This document shows, one piece after another, positions 42,135-50,012 of a stretch of DNA of 64,000 nt. Position 1 is the stretch's first letter. The number at the start of each line of letters is the position of its first letter. The position numbers and the translations under genes were made by a program. Source of the DNA: Candidatus Villigracilis proximus (GTDB taxonomy: Bacteria > Chloroflexota > Anaerolineae > Anaerolineales > Villigracilaceae); assembly GCA_016715195.1 (NCBI GenBank), contig JADKBB010000014.1, positions 1 through 64,000 on the forward strand, read 5' to 3'. The notes beneath the pieces are model-generated. The model made no database searches, had not been told where the DNA came from, and saw nothing but the letters and a program-made list of their open reading frames with translations.

Positions 42135-43115
42135 ATGAAATATTTTATTACTGGCGCAACTGGTTTTATCGGCGGACGGCTGGCCCGTCAACTTAGAGAA
42201 GCGGGACACGATGTGATCGCTGTGGTGCGCAATCCTGCCAAAGCGCAAGATCTGGCCCAATTGGGAGTCACCCTGTATCAGGGCGATGTGACCGAAAAAG
42301 AGTCCATGCGCAAACCGATGACCGGCGTGGATGGAGTCTTCCACGTGGCGGGCTGGTATAAAGTCGGGGTGCGCGATAAGAGTCAGGCGGTTGCGATCAA
42401 TGTGGAAGGCACACGCAACGTACTTGAATTGATGAAGGAATTGAATATTCCGAAAGGCGTATACACCAGCACACTGGCTGTCAACTCGGATACGCATGGT
42501 GTGGAAGCTGATGAAAATTATCATTTCACAGGTAAACATATCAGTGTCTACGATCAGACCAAAGCCGGCGCGCATGATGTTGCTGTGCAAATGATCAAGG
42601 AAGGTTTGCCGCTTGTCATCGTGCAGCCCGGACTCGTCTACGGCCCCGGTGACACAAGCAGCGTGCGCACTTCGTTGATCCAATATCTGACAAAGCAATT
42701 ACCTGTCATGCCCAAACAAACCGCCTTCTCCTGGGCACACGTGGATGACATCGCACACGCGCATTGGCTCGCCATGGAGAAAGGAAAGGTCGGCGAGAAT
42801 TACAACATCTGCGGGCCGACATACACCTTTATCGATGCGCTGAAAATTGCAAATGAAATTACAGGCGTGCGCCTGCCGATGGCTGTGCCCGCAGGCATGA
42901 TCCGCGCCATGTCTGCGATGATGTATGTCTTTGATAAGGTCATTCCTGTTCCTGAAAGTTTTACAGGTGAAGGTCTGCGTGTCGTTGCGGGCGTCACTTA
43001 TATTGGCACGAATGCCAAGGCCAAACGCGAACTTGGTTACAATCCGCGCCCGCTCAAGGAAGGTCTTGGCCGAAACCTTGAAACACGAAATGAAATTACT
43101 TGGAATGTAAAATGA
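42135..43115 (+). CDS. extended SDR, NAD-dependent epimerase/dihydroflavonol reductase-like
   Basis: 326 residues. TGATGFIG is at residues 7-14, the DGVFHVAG block near residue 67, and the active-site YDQTK near residue 140. It ends with the family's ELGYNPRPLKEGL block. It is of the same broad family and is paired with a TetR gene, as at 6677-8248. AGGAAT precedes the start. Substrate unknown. Confidence 0.88.
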   Translation: MKYFITGATGFIGGRLARQLREAGHDVIAVVRNPAKAQDLAQLGVTLYQGDVTEKESMRKPMTGVDGVFHVAGWYKVGVRDKSQAVAINVEGTRNVLELMKELNIPKGVYTSTLAVNSDTHGVEADENYHFTGKHISVYDQTKAGAHDVAVQMIKEGLPLVIVQPGLVYGPGDTSSVRTSLIQYLTKQLPVMPKQTAFSWAHVDDIAHAHWLAMEKGKVGENYNICGPTYTFIDALKIANEITGVRLPMAVPAGMIRAMSAMMYVFDKVIPVPESFTGEGLRVVAGVTYIGTNAKAKRELGYNPRPLKEGLGRNLETRNEITWNVK

Positions 43116-43636
43116 AGTCCATCCATCTTGGAAAATTATTTAATCTGCAAATGGATATTCTGCCCGTGGCCTTTCTGGGAACGCTTTTTTTGTGGGCTGG
43201 ATTAAGTGCAGCCGCGTTCTACGGAGTGAAGAGCCCCTTGGGTGAATCGATCCTGCTCGGTTTTGTCGCTGTGTTTCTGCATTGGGTATCTGTTCTGTTG
43301 CATCATTTCGGACACCTCATTGCAGCCCAAATGACAGGTTACTCAATGTCCGGCATTCAGTTTGGCATGTTTGGAATTCTGGCTCGCGACTTTTACCCGG
43401 ATAATGAACCTAATTTACCTCCTTCCATTCACATCCGCCGCGCGTTGGGCGGGCCCATCGTTAGCGGTTTGCTTTCCGTTATTTTTTCTTGCTTCTTCCC
43501 CTCTGGCCTGGGAACTGGTACTAGCTCGGCATGTTCACCCTGCTTGAAAATTTATTTGTTGTTCACTTTGCAGGTTTTCTTCCGCTTGAGCTTCAATGAT
43601 GGCAGTACAATTCTAGAAAATTTGCGAAGGAAATAA
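43112..43636 (+). CDS. M50-like membrane protein with altered zinc motif
   Basis: 174 residues from ATG 43112, overlapping the epimerase stop. Its helices and the blocks VSVLLHHFGHLIAAQMTGYS and RRALGGPIVSGLLS are arranged as in M50 proteases, but the HExxH motif is HHFGH, with the catalytic Glu replaced by His. The C-terminal part changes frame: the alternative frame reads MFTLLENLFVVHFAGFLPLEL, and the original frame resumes as SFNDGSTILENLRRK. So two compensating indels lie near 43500-43600. It is probably a non-proteolytic relative. Confidence 0.65.
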   Translation: MKSIHLGKLFNLQMDILPVAFLGTLFLWAGLSAAAFYGVKSPLGESILLGFVAVFLHWVSVLLHHFGHLIAAQMTGYSMSGIQFGMFGILARDFYPDNEPNLPPSIHIRRALGGPIVSGLLSVIFSCFFPSGLGTGTSSACSPCLKIYLLFTLQVFFRLSFNDGSTILENLRRK

Positions 43637-43638
43637 AC

Positions 43639-44418
43639 TTGAATTTCAACCTGACTCACATCAGCACCGCGACCATGCTTTTGGAAATTGGGAAGCTGCG
43701 CATCTTAACCGACCCGGTATTTGATCCTGCGGGCGGACGGTATTCCTTCGGCTGGGGCACCGGCTCGACAAAGCTGACAAATTCCCCTGTTTCGACGGAA
43801 GCACTCGGGCAGATCGATGCCGTGTTATTAAGCCACGATCATCATGAAGATAATCTCGATCAAGCCGGGCGTGCATTTTTGCCAAAGGCCAAACGTGTGT
43901 TAACAACCACCTCAGGCGAAAGACGTTTGCGCGGCAATGCTGAAGGATTGGCAAACTGGCAAAGCACAATTCTGGAATCAGGCGATACAAAAGTAAAAGT
44001 TACGGCAACTCCGGCGCAGCACGGACCGCTATTCGTGCGCCCGTTTGCAGGGCAGACAATTGGTTTCATGCTGGAATGGGAAGGCCAGCAGAACGGCGCA
44101 TTGTACATCACCGGCGACACGATCTTTTATCACGGCATTCAGGAAGTGGCGGAGCGATTCACCGTCAGTGTGGGGATATTTCACTTGGGCAGAGCCAGCT
44201 TCCCGATTACAGGTCCGATCCGCTTTACGATGGATGCGAAAGATGGCGTGAAAGCGGCGCGAGTCTTAAATCCGCGCACGCTCATTCCGATCCACTATGA
44301 AGGCTGGAAACATTTTCGGGAAGGCAGGGCGGTCATCGAAAAGGAATTTACAGCCGCGGGATTAAGCGAGAAGCTGCGATGGCTGGAGATGGGAAAAAAT
44401 GTTGAGATCGAAATATAA
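43639..44418 (+). CDS. UlaG-like metallo-beta-lactamase-fold hydrolase
   Basis: 259 residues starting at TTG 43639 (AAGGAAA upstream). The N-terminal THISTATMLLEIGKLRILTDPVFD and the metal motif SHDHHEDNLD (about residues 65-74) are typical of L-ascorbate-6-phosphate-lactonase-like or NAPE-PLD-like MBL proteins. YITGDTIF and IPIHYEGWKHF supply the later ligands. It follows the M50-like gene by two bases and its end overlaps the lipoprotein gene. Confidence 0.88.
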   Translation: MNFNLTHISTATMLLEIGKLRILTDPVFDPAGGRYSFGWGTGSTKLTNSPVSTEALGQIDAVLLSHDHHEDNLDQAGRAFLPKAKRVLTTTSGERRLRGNAEGLANWQSTILESGDTKVKVTATPAQHGPLFVRPFAGQTIGFMLEWEGQQNGALYITGDTIFYHGIQEVAERFTVSVGIFHLGRASFPITGPIRFTMDAKDGVKAARVLNPRTLIPIHYEGWKHFREGRAVIEKEFTAAGLSEKLRWLEMGKNVEIEI

Positions 44419-44978
44419 AAAAATATTCGTTCTGGTAATGAGTATGATTTTTATGGCATCCTGCGGGGTTGATATCTCAGGCCGCCCGCCTTTTGAAGAT
44501 CTAACCATTTCGTCTGATTACAAACAGATCGTCAACCTTGAAGGGTATACATGGGATGTGACTTTCGAGTTACCCACTGACTCCACTTTTACAGGAGTCG
44601 TGCGCCACGCTTCGCGTTGGTACGATTCGTCTGCACCGTTCATGTCACATGATGTTCTTGTCACCACGGGAGATTTCGCATTGAAAGATGTTGTGGATGT
44701 CAGTGTGATGGGGCATAAATTCTTTTATCACTGGGACGACGCGGCTCCAACGGGAACGATCAATCTCCTGCATATTTTCCCCGCCACGGCGGAAATTTTC
44801 GACCAATTGAAAGTTGATCAAAAAATGGGATAACGTCAGCATCAGCGGGCGGGAAATTCTCAAGATCGACAAATACGATGCAGAGGGAAAGTATCTCGGC
44901 TATATGACGGATGCAGGCTGCAATACGATCCTGGTCACATCAGTGACTATTCTTGCAAACGAAACCCCGATTCCATAA
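44399..44978 (+). pseudogene. small lipoprotein, frameshift near its C-terminus
   Basis: The gene starts inside the preceding MBL gene (20-base overlap). Signal and lipobox MASC (Cys22) precede a beta-rich domain (YKQIVNLEGYTWDVTFELP). At the A-run 44820-44825 the frame slips: with one A fewer, WDNVSISGREILKIDKYDAEG continues to the stop at 44976-44978. The joined protein has about 193 residues. No family recognised. Confidence 0.6.
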
Positions 44979-45131
44979 AACCGCCCGGTCGCACGCAATA
45001 AACAAGAGGGAGAAAACGAAAGCGCTTGCAATATCCTTGCAATACACTCAACAAGAGAATCTATTTGTAATAATGGACGTATATAACATGAGATAGAGTC
45101 TAGTTTTGAGTGCGCCCTGGTGGAGGAGAAT

Positions 45132-45876
45132 ATGCAATCAAGCCCTACAATATTAATTGCAGTCGTTTGTGTTTTTTTCTTAATTATTTTGATGATGGTT
45201 GCCTTTGTAATTGTTGCGGCCGGCAAAGGCAAGGCCAGACATGAGGCGTTGGCAAAAGCGCTGGGGTTATCACTTCTCGAAGACACTCTGACCCTGCTTA
45301 ACCGTGTTGCGTATGTGAATAACATCACCCGCCCCGAACTATATCGCGTGGAGAATGTGTACTCACGTCACTCTTCAAGTGGAGATGTGTATATGTTTGG
45401 CTTTCACCGGCGCGATATTAAAGGGTCCCACAGTAAGCAACAAGAGCCGTTCTAGCAAGATACACTATCATCCGCTCGAAACTGATGTACTGGCATTTGT
45501 CTCGTCCACATGGAATCTGCCACACTTTGCAGCCAGTCCGCGTTTGAGCGGTGAAGGCAAACTGACGGCCATTGCCAATCAAATCACAGAAGCCGCTGCT
45601 GGTATAAAAATGGAAGTTGTGAAATTCCAGCACATCCCCAATCTTGATGACCGCTATCTGATCAGCACTTCTGATTTTTCCGCAAGCCGCATCTCTCTGC
45701 CTGATGCATTCCTGCGCACACTTTCAGCCAACCCGAATTTGACGCTGCACACAGGCGGCGACACGCTAACCATCTCGTACGCAAACAGCGCATCCCAGCC
45801 GCCCGATGCGGAGAAAATGAAACAGTTATACAAAATTGGCGTACAGATGGCACGCGATATTCCAGCCAAGGCATAA
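45132..45876 (+). pseudogene. membrane-anchored protein of unknown function, single frameshift
   Basis: ATG 45132 follows GGAGGAG. One N-terminal helix (residues 5-30) anchors the protein. The soluble part reads on to RRDIKG in the first frame; the second, from about 45430, continues SNKSRSSKIHYHPLETDVLAF through to 45876. The break is at the AAAGGGTCCC stretch 45420-45429. The joined product is about 247 residues. It is followed 2 bases later by another membrane gene, so both form a unit. Confidence 0.6.
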
Positions 45877-45878
45877 AT

Positions 45879-46373
45879 ATGCCGGTCACAACCCTAAACA
45901 ACGAACGGATCGAGATCACAGAGCGGATGTCAACCGGGCTGCGTGTTTTTCTCTTCATAATCGGCCTGCTCCCGTGGATGGCTCCCTATGAATTGCTGAT
46001 CAAACCGGGCTGGACGGGTTTCAATTTATTTACGCTTTTCTTCCTTGCCATTTCATTGGGAGCAATCGCAGTCAGCCTGGCATTCATGGCTGGTGCCATC
46101 TTCGGATTAAATCAGACCCTGACCATTGACCTTGTCCGCCGCACAATTACTCATGCGTATGAGTCGACAGTCACGCCGTTGCGAGTCAGGAAATATTCGT
46201 TAAATCAATTGAAAAGCATTGAAATCATGACACATGATTGGGATAACGGGCCGTCTACTTATGGGTTGAAATTTACCTTCACAGACGGACATAAAACCGA
46301 ACCGGGAACGCTCGAATCTAAAATAGAAGCGGAACAATTGAAGGAAAAAATCGAACAAATCAGCCGGGAATAG
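45879..46373 (+). CDS. two-helix membrane protein of unknown function
   Basis: 164 residues; two long helices (about 22-42 and 52-78) followed by a soluble region of beta type (LTIDLVRRTITHAYE, YGLKFTFTDGH) resembling PH-like domains of membrane proteins. It is paired with the frame-broken gene upstream, with 2 bases between them. Confidence 0.55.
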   Translation: MPVTTLNNERIEITERMSTGLRVFLFIIGLLPWMAPYELLIKPGWTGFNLFTLFFLAISLGAIAVSLAFMAGAIFGLNQTLTIDLVRRTITHAYESTVTPLRVRKYSLNQLKSIEIMTHDWDNGPSTYGLKFTFTDGHKTEPGTLESKIEAEQLKEKIEQISRE

Positions 46374-46433
46374 ACATAAAAAAGCAATGACCTTCGGCGT
46401 CCTTGTCTGTGACGCTTGGCACTACTCGCAATT

Positions 46434-46486
46434 GTCGGAAAACGACATAATCAAGTTGGCGGTAATCCCGCTAAATTATGTCCGAC
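46434..46486. repeat. cruciform-forming inverted repeat element
   Basis: Three nested pairings share one axis: GTCGG (46434-46438) with CCGAC (46482-46486), GACATAAT (46444-46451) with ATTATGTC (46475-46482), and GCGG with CCGC around TAATC (46459-46471). The shape resembles a recombination site or terminal repeat. No recombinase gene is near. The rest of the gap 46374-46509 has no gene. Confidence 0.5.
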
Positions 46487-46509
46487 TTCTCGTATAAAAG
46501 GAGTTGTAA

Positions 46510-46755
46510 ATGCCAGCTAAAGGTTGGATCGAAGTAAGTGATACCTACTGCAAAGGATGTGAAATTTGCATAGGAGCATGTCCACAGAGTGTGATTGAAC
46601 TAAACATGTCACACCTCACCCCCAAGGGCTACCACCCCGCGCACACGTTCAAGGACGGTTGCACGGGGTGTGCTATTTGTGCGGTAGTTTGTCCTGATGC
46701 AGCGATCACGGTCTATCGTGAAATGACAAAGGTGGCTGCGCCGATCAGTGTGTAA
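46510..46755 (+). CDS. 2-oxoacid:ferredoxin oxidoreductase delta subunit (2[4Fe-4S] ferredoxin)
   Basis: 81 residues with two perfect [4Fe-4S] motifs, CKGCEICIGACP and CTGCAICAVVCP. It carries electrons from the TPP-dependent catalytic subunits to ferredoxin. It is the first gene of the delta-alpha-beta-gamma operon, preceded by AAAAGGAG, and followed by a hairpin before the alpha gene. Confidence 0.93.
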   Translation: MPAKGWIEVSDTYCKGCEICIGACPQSVIELNMSHLTPKGYHPAHTFKDGCTGCAICAVVCPDAAITVYREMTKVAAPISV

Positions 46756-46756
46756 G

Positions 46757-46800
46757 AAAGAGGAAAGAAGAAAGATATCATTTTATTCTTTCCTCTTTTT
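46757..46800 (+). terminator. hairpin between delta and alpha subunit genes
   Basis: AAAGAGGAAAGAA (46757-46769) and TTCTTTCCTCTTT (46786-46798) form a perfect 13-bp stem followed by T's. Inside an operon it may act as a partial terminator. Confidence 0.65.
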
Positions 46801-46856
46801 TCTCTTTCGTCTTTCCATGGATTACCAAACGGTAACATGAACGGAGATAAATAAAA

Positions 46857-47969
46857 ATGCCAAAAGAGTTATGGAAAGGGAATGAAGCGATCGCCGAAGC
46901 ATCTGTCCGCGCCGGGCTTGAAGCGTATTTCGGATATCCCATTACCCCGCAAACAGAAGTACTTGAATATCTTTCACGCCGCATGCCCGAATTGGGACGT
47001 GCTTTCGTGCAGGCAGAATCTGAACTGGGCGCGATCAACATGGTGTATGGCGCAGCTTGCACAGGCGTGCGCGTGATGTCGTCATCATCCAGCCCGGGTA
47101 TGAGTTTAATGATGGAAGGCGTTTCTTATATCGCAGGGACCGAAGTGCCCGCGGTATTGGTCAACGTGATGCGCGGCGGACCGGGTCTGGGAAATATTGC
47201 CCCCGCCCAAGCAGACTATAACCAGGCTGTCCACGGCGGCGGACATGGAGATTATCAGCCGATCGTGCTGGCTCCTGCATCTGTGCAGGAAGCAATCGAC
47301 TTGATGGGTCTTTCCTTTGATCTCGCGGAAAAGTACCGCTCGATCTGCATGGTCATACTCGATGGTTGTGTGGGACAAATGATGGAGCCCGCGCAAATGC
47401 CTGAGATGAAACCGATCAAGCGCGCGAATTGGGATTGGGCCACCGACGGAAAAATGGGAAAACGCGAGCGCCGCATTCTTTCCTCCATTTATCTGGATCC
47501 GATCGAAGAAGAGAAGATGAATCTGCGGGTGCTTAAGCGCTGGAAGACCATCGAAGCGAATGAAGTCCGGTACAAGGAATATTTTCTGGATGATGCGGAA
47601 TTTGTCATCATCGGCTTTGGCACAGCGGGACGTGTGGCTTTGTCTGCTGTCCGCGAAGCGCGTGCTGAGGGAATCAAAGTGGGTTTGTTAAGACCGATCA
47701 CTGTCAGCCCGTTTCCGTTTGAGGTGATCGACCAGCTTACAGCGCGGGTTGATGCGTTCCTTGTCACAGAGATGAATTCAGGCCAAATGCTGGAAGATGT
47801 CCGGCTGGCAGTGAAAGGCCGCGTGCCCGTCGAATTCTATGGGCGCATGGGCGGAGTCGTTCCGTTCCCGGATGAGATACTGAATGAGATCCATCGCATG
47901 GCGAAGGTTAAGTTGAGCGTGGATATTCATCCGCGTGACGCGTGGCTTGAACGCATGACGCACGCATAG
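46857..47969 (+). CDS. vorB: 2-oxoacid:ferredoxin oxidoreductase alpha subunit, VorB type
   Basis: 370 residues. The first 230 form the pyruvate:ferredoxin-type pyrimidine-binding domain (LWKGNEAIAEASVRAGLEAYFGYPITPQTE, SSSSPGMSLMMEGVSYIAGTEVP, MRGGPGLGNIAPAQADY). The last 120 are the transketolase C-terminal-like domain. The sequence matches the VorB/KorA group, which oxidises branched-chain 2-oxoacids or 2-oxoglutarate to acyl-CoA with reduced ferredoxin; the substrate cannot be told from sequence. The beta gene starts 7 bases after the stop. Confidence 0.93.
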   Translation: MPKELWKGNEAIAEASVRAGLEAYFGYPITPQTEVLEYLSRRMPELGRAFVQAESELGAINMVYGAACTGVRVMSSSSSPGMSLMMEGVSYIAGTEVPAVLVNVMRGGPGLGNIAPAQADYNQAVHGGGHGDYQPIVLAPASVQEAIDLMGLSFDLAEKYRSICMVILDGCVGQMMEPAQMPEMKPIKRANWDWATDGKMGKRERRILSSIYLDPIEEEKMNLRVLKRWKTIEANEVRYKEYFLDDAEFVIIGFGTAGRVALSAVREARAEGIKVGLLRPITVSPFPFEVIDQLTARVDAFLVTEMNSGQMLEDVRLAVKGRVPVEFYGRMGGVVPFPDEILNEIHRMAKVKLSVDIHPRDAWLERMTHA

Positions 47970-47976
47970 AGGCAAA

Positions 47977-48744
47977 ATGTTAAAAGAGAATTTAGTGTAC
48001 GACAGACCTGAAGGCTTTACAGATACACCCACCCACTACTGTCCGGGATGCACACATGGCGTAGCGCATCGCCTGGTTGCGGAAGTTTTGGAAGAGATGG
48101 GCGTCATCGATAGGACAATCGGTGTTGCACCAGTGGGCTGTTCTGTATTTGCTTATAACTATTTTGATACAGACTTTGTAGAAGCGCCGCACGGACGTGC
48201 GCCCGCGATGGCAACCGGCGTGAAGCGTGTGATGCCTGACCGAATTGTTTTTACTTATCAAGGCGACGGCGATCTGGCTTCGATCGGCATGGGTGAAATT
48301 GTGCATGCCGCCGCGCGCGGTGAAAATATCACTGTGATCTTCATCAACAATGCAAACTTCGGCATGACCGGCGGACAAATGGCTCCGACAACTTTGCCCG
48401 GCATGAAAACCTCCTCTTCGGTAAATGGCCGTGATGTGGAAACGCAGGGCTATCCGATTCGAGTTTCTGAGATGCTTTCCACATTAGACGGCGTGGGCTA
48501 TTGTGTGCGCCGTTCATTGCATGATCCAAAAAATATTCGTCTGGCAAAGAAGGCGATCCGCATGGCGTTTGAAGTGCAAGCCCGCGGACTTGGCTTCTCG
48601 GTGGTCGAGTTGCTTTCCACCTGTCCAACCAATTGGGGCATGACGCCCGTCAATTCGTTGAAATTCGTGGAAGAGCACATGATGCCTGCGTATCCGCTGG
48701 GCGATTTTAAAGTCAGCGATGCGATCAAGCAGATCAAAATATAA
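47977..48744 (+). CDS. 2-oxoacid:ferredoxin oxidoreductase beta subunit (TPP-binding)
   Basis: 255 residues. CPGCTHGVAHRLV near the N-terminus, GDGDLASIG (TPP-Mg motif start) and FINNANFGMTGGQ (its end) are all present. It forms the thiamine diphosphate active site with VorB. The YCPGC and GCSVF cysteines are conserved in this group. A hairpin lies between it and the gamma gene. Confidence 0.93.
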   Translation: MLKENLVYDRPEGFTDTPTHYCPGCTHGVAHRLVAEVLEEMGVIDRTIGVAPVGCSVFAYNYFDTDFVEAPHGRAPAMATGVKRVMPDRIVFTYQGDGDLASIGMGEIVHAAARGENITVIFINNANFGMTGGQMAPTTLPGMKTSSSVNGRDVETQGYPIRVSEMLSTLDGVGYCVRRSLHDPKNIRLAKKAIRMAFEVQARGLGFSVVELLSTCPTNWGMTPVNSLKFVEEHMMPAYPLGDFKVSDAIKQIKI

Positions 48745-48751
48745 GATTAGG

Positions 48752-48799
48752 AATAAGTGATCAGGTAATTAGGTTTTCCTAATCAACTAATCACTTATT
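48752..48799 (+). terminator. hairpin between beta and gamma subunit genes
   Basis: AATAAGTGAT (48752-48761) pairs with ATCACTTATT (48790-48799); ATTAGG-TTTT-CCTAAT is nested inside at 48768-48783. No T-run follows. It sits within the operon. Confidence 0.55.
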
Positions 48800-48827
48800 A
48801 TCTGATCCCTATGAACGGAGCGAATAA

Positions 48828-49385
48828 ATGCAAAAAGAAATCATCATCTCAGGTTTTGGCGGACAGGGTGTGTTGTTTGCGGGTCAGGTCATTGCGTACG
48901 CGGCGATGGACTCAGGCAAGGAAGTGACATGGATTCCATCGTACGGCCCTGAAATGCGCGGCGGGACGGCGAACTGCACCGTTGTCATCGCTGACCATGA
49001 AATTGGTTCGCCGCTGGTAAAGAATCCGCCGTTGGTCATTGCTTTAAATCTACCGTCATTTGATAAATATGAACCCATGATGCAAACCGGCGGGACGCTG
49101 GTTGTGAATCAATCGATGGTGGATCGCGGCGCAAAACGTGACGATATCAACGTGGTCTTTGTCTCTGCGAATGAAATTGCGGAACAGATCGGCGACAAGA
49201 AATTAACCAACATGGTCACTGTGGGCGCACTGTTGGCCGCACTGCCAGAAGTGACGCTAGAAACACTTGAAGGCGCGCTCAAGGCACATTTGCCCGCGCG
49301 TCATCAACATTTGCTGCCGAAGAATTATGAAGCCCTGCGCCGTGGGTTTGAATCCGCGAAGGAACAGATGGCGGTTGCCGTATAG
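48828..49385 (+). CDS. 2-oxoacid:ferredoxin oxidoreductase gamma subunit
   Basis: 185 residues beginning EIIISGFGGQGVLFAGQVIAYA, with SYGPEMRGGTANCTVVIAD, the gamma-domain signatures of POR/KOR enzymes. It completes a four-subunit enzyme with the upstream genes. A terminator follows at 49429. Confidence 0.93.
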   Translation: MQKEIIISGFGGQGVLFAGQVIAYAAMDSGKEVTWIPSYGPEMRGGTANCTVVIADHEIGSPLVKNPPLVIALNLPSFDKYEPMMQTGGTLVVNQSMVDRGAKRDDINVVFVSANEIAEQIGDKKLTNMVTVGALLAALPEVTLETLEGALKAHLPARHQHLLPKNYEALRRGFESAKEQMAVAV

Positions 49386-49428
49386 AGCAGTAAAAAAGTA
49401 ATAAGTAACGAGCAATAAGGAAAAACAG

Positions 49429-49456
49429 ACCCGCTTTTAATTAAGCGGGTTTTTTG
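49429..49456 (+). terminator. vor operon terminator
   Basis: ACCCGCTT (49429-49436) and AAGCGGGT (49443-49450) around TTAATT, followed by TTTTTT. AGTAATAAGTAA-type repeats precede it. Confidence 0.85.
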
Positions 49457-49526
49457 TTGATTTGTCTGCGGGATTAATGTATAGTTGTAATAGACATTAG
49501 ATTCTAATTATTTATTGGAGGCAAAC

Positions 49527-49973
49527 GTGACAGACAGCAAGGGAACACAGGATCATGAAAAATTTATCAATTCAGTAAAAGCCAGCCTGAATGTGGCGAA
49601 AAGTAAAACAGCCGATATTCGCAAAACAGACTCACAATTATTTCTGGCGAATGTCATCTCGCCTGCCGCAGCGACTCTGATCGCGAGCATGGCCGCTGCC
49701 ATTGGCGGTAACAATGTATTCTCACAAGCCGCAGCGCAAGCAGAAGACGGCGGATGGAGACTGGCCTGCATTCTGGTGGCGATCTTTGGCTTTATTGCAA
49801 CTATAAGCAGCGTCTTTAAGAAACAATTTGAAGACCGGCTGACAAAGGCGAATCAATGCGTTGGCAGATTGCTCAATCTTGATCTGGCGATCACAACCGG
49901 CAGCAATGACTGGAATGAAGCAGCCAAAGAATATAGTGAGATCGTAAAAAATTTTCCCGAGTTCATCAGTTAA
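49527..49973 (+). CDS. two-helix membrane protein, SLATT/DUF4231-like layout
   Basis: About 148 residues from GTG 49527, chosen because GGAGG sits 7 bases upstream; a TTG at 49515 would overlap that site. A charged N-terminal helix, two membrane helices (about 42-65 and 80-100) and a C-terminal helical tail (KKQFEDRLTKANQCVGRLLNLDLA) resemble SLATT-type proteins, which also pair two helices with cytosolic flanks. Family assignment is tentative. Confidence 0.55.
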   Translation: MTDSKGTQDHEKFINSVKASLNVAKSKTADIRKTDSQLFLANVISPAAATLIASMAAAIGGNNVFSQAAAQAEDGGWRLACILVAIFGFIATISSVFKKQFEDRLTKANQCVGRLLNLDLAITTGSNDWNEAAKEYSEIVKNFPEFIS

Positions 49974-50012
49974 TACACAGGCTTCCAATAGTAAAACTGA
50001 AGAAATAGTTAT

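Noticed and set aside
46434..46486. Integron attC site
   Set aside because: No R-box core sites of the expected form and no integrase or cassette array nearby.
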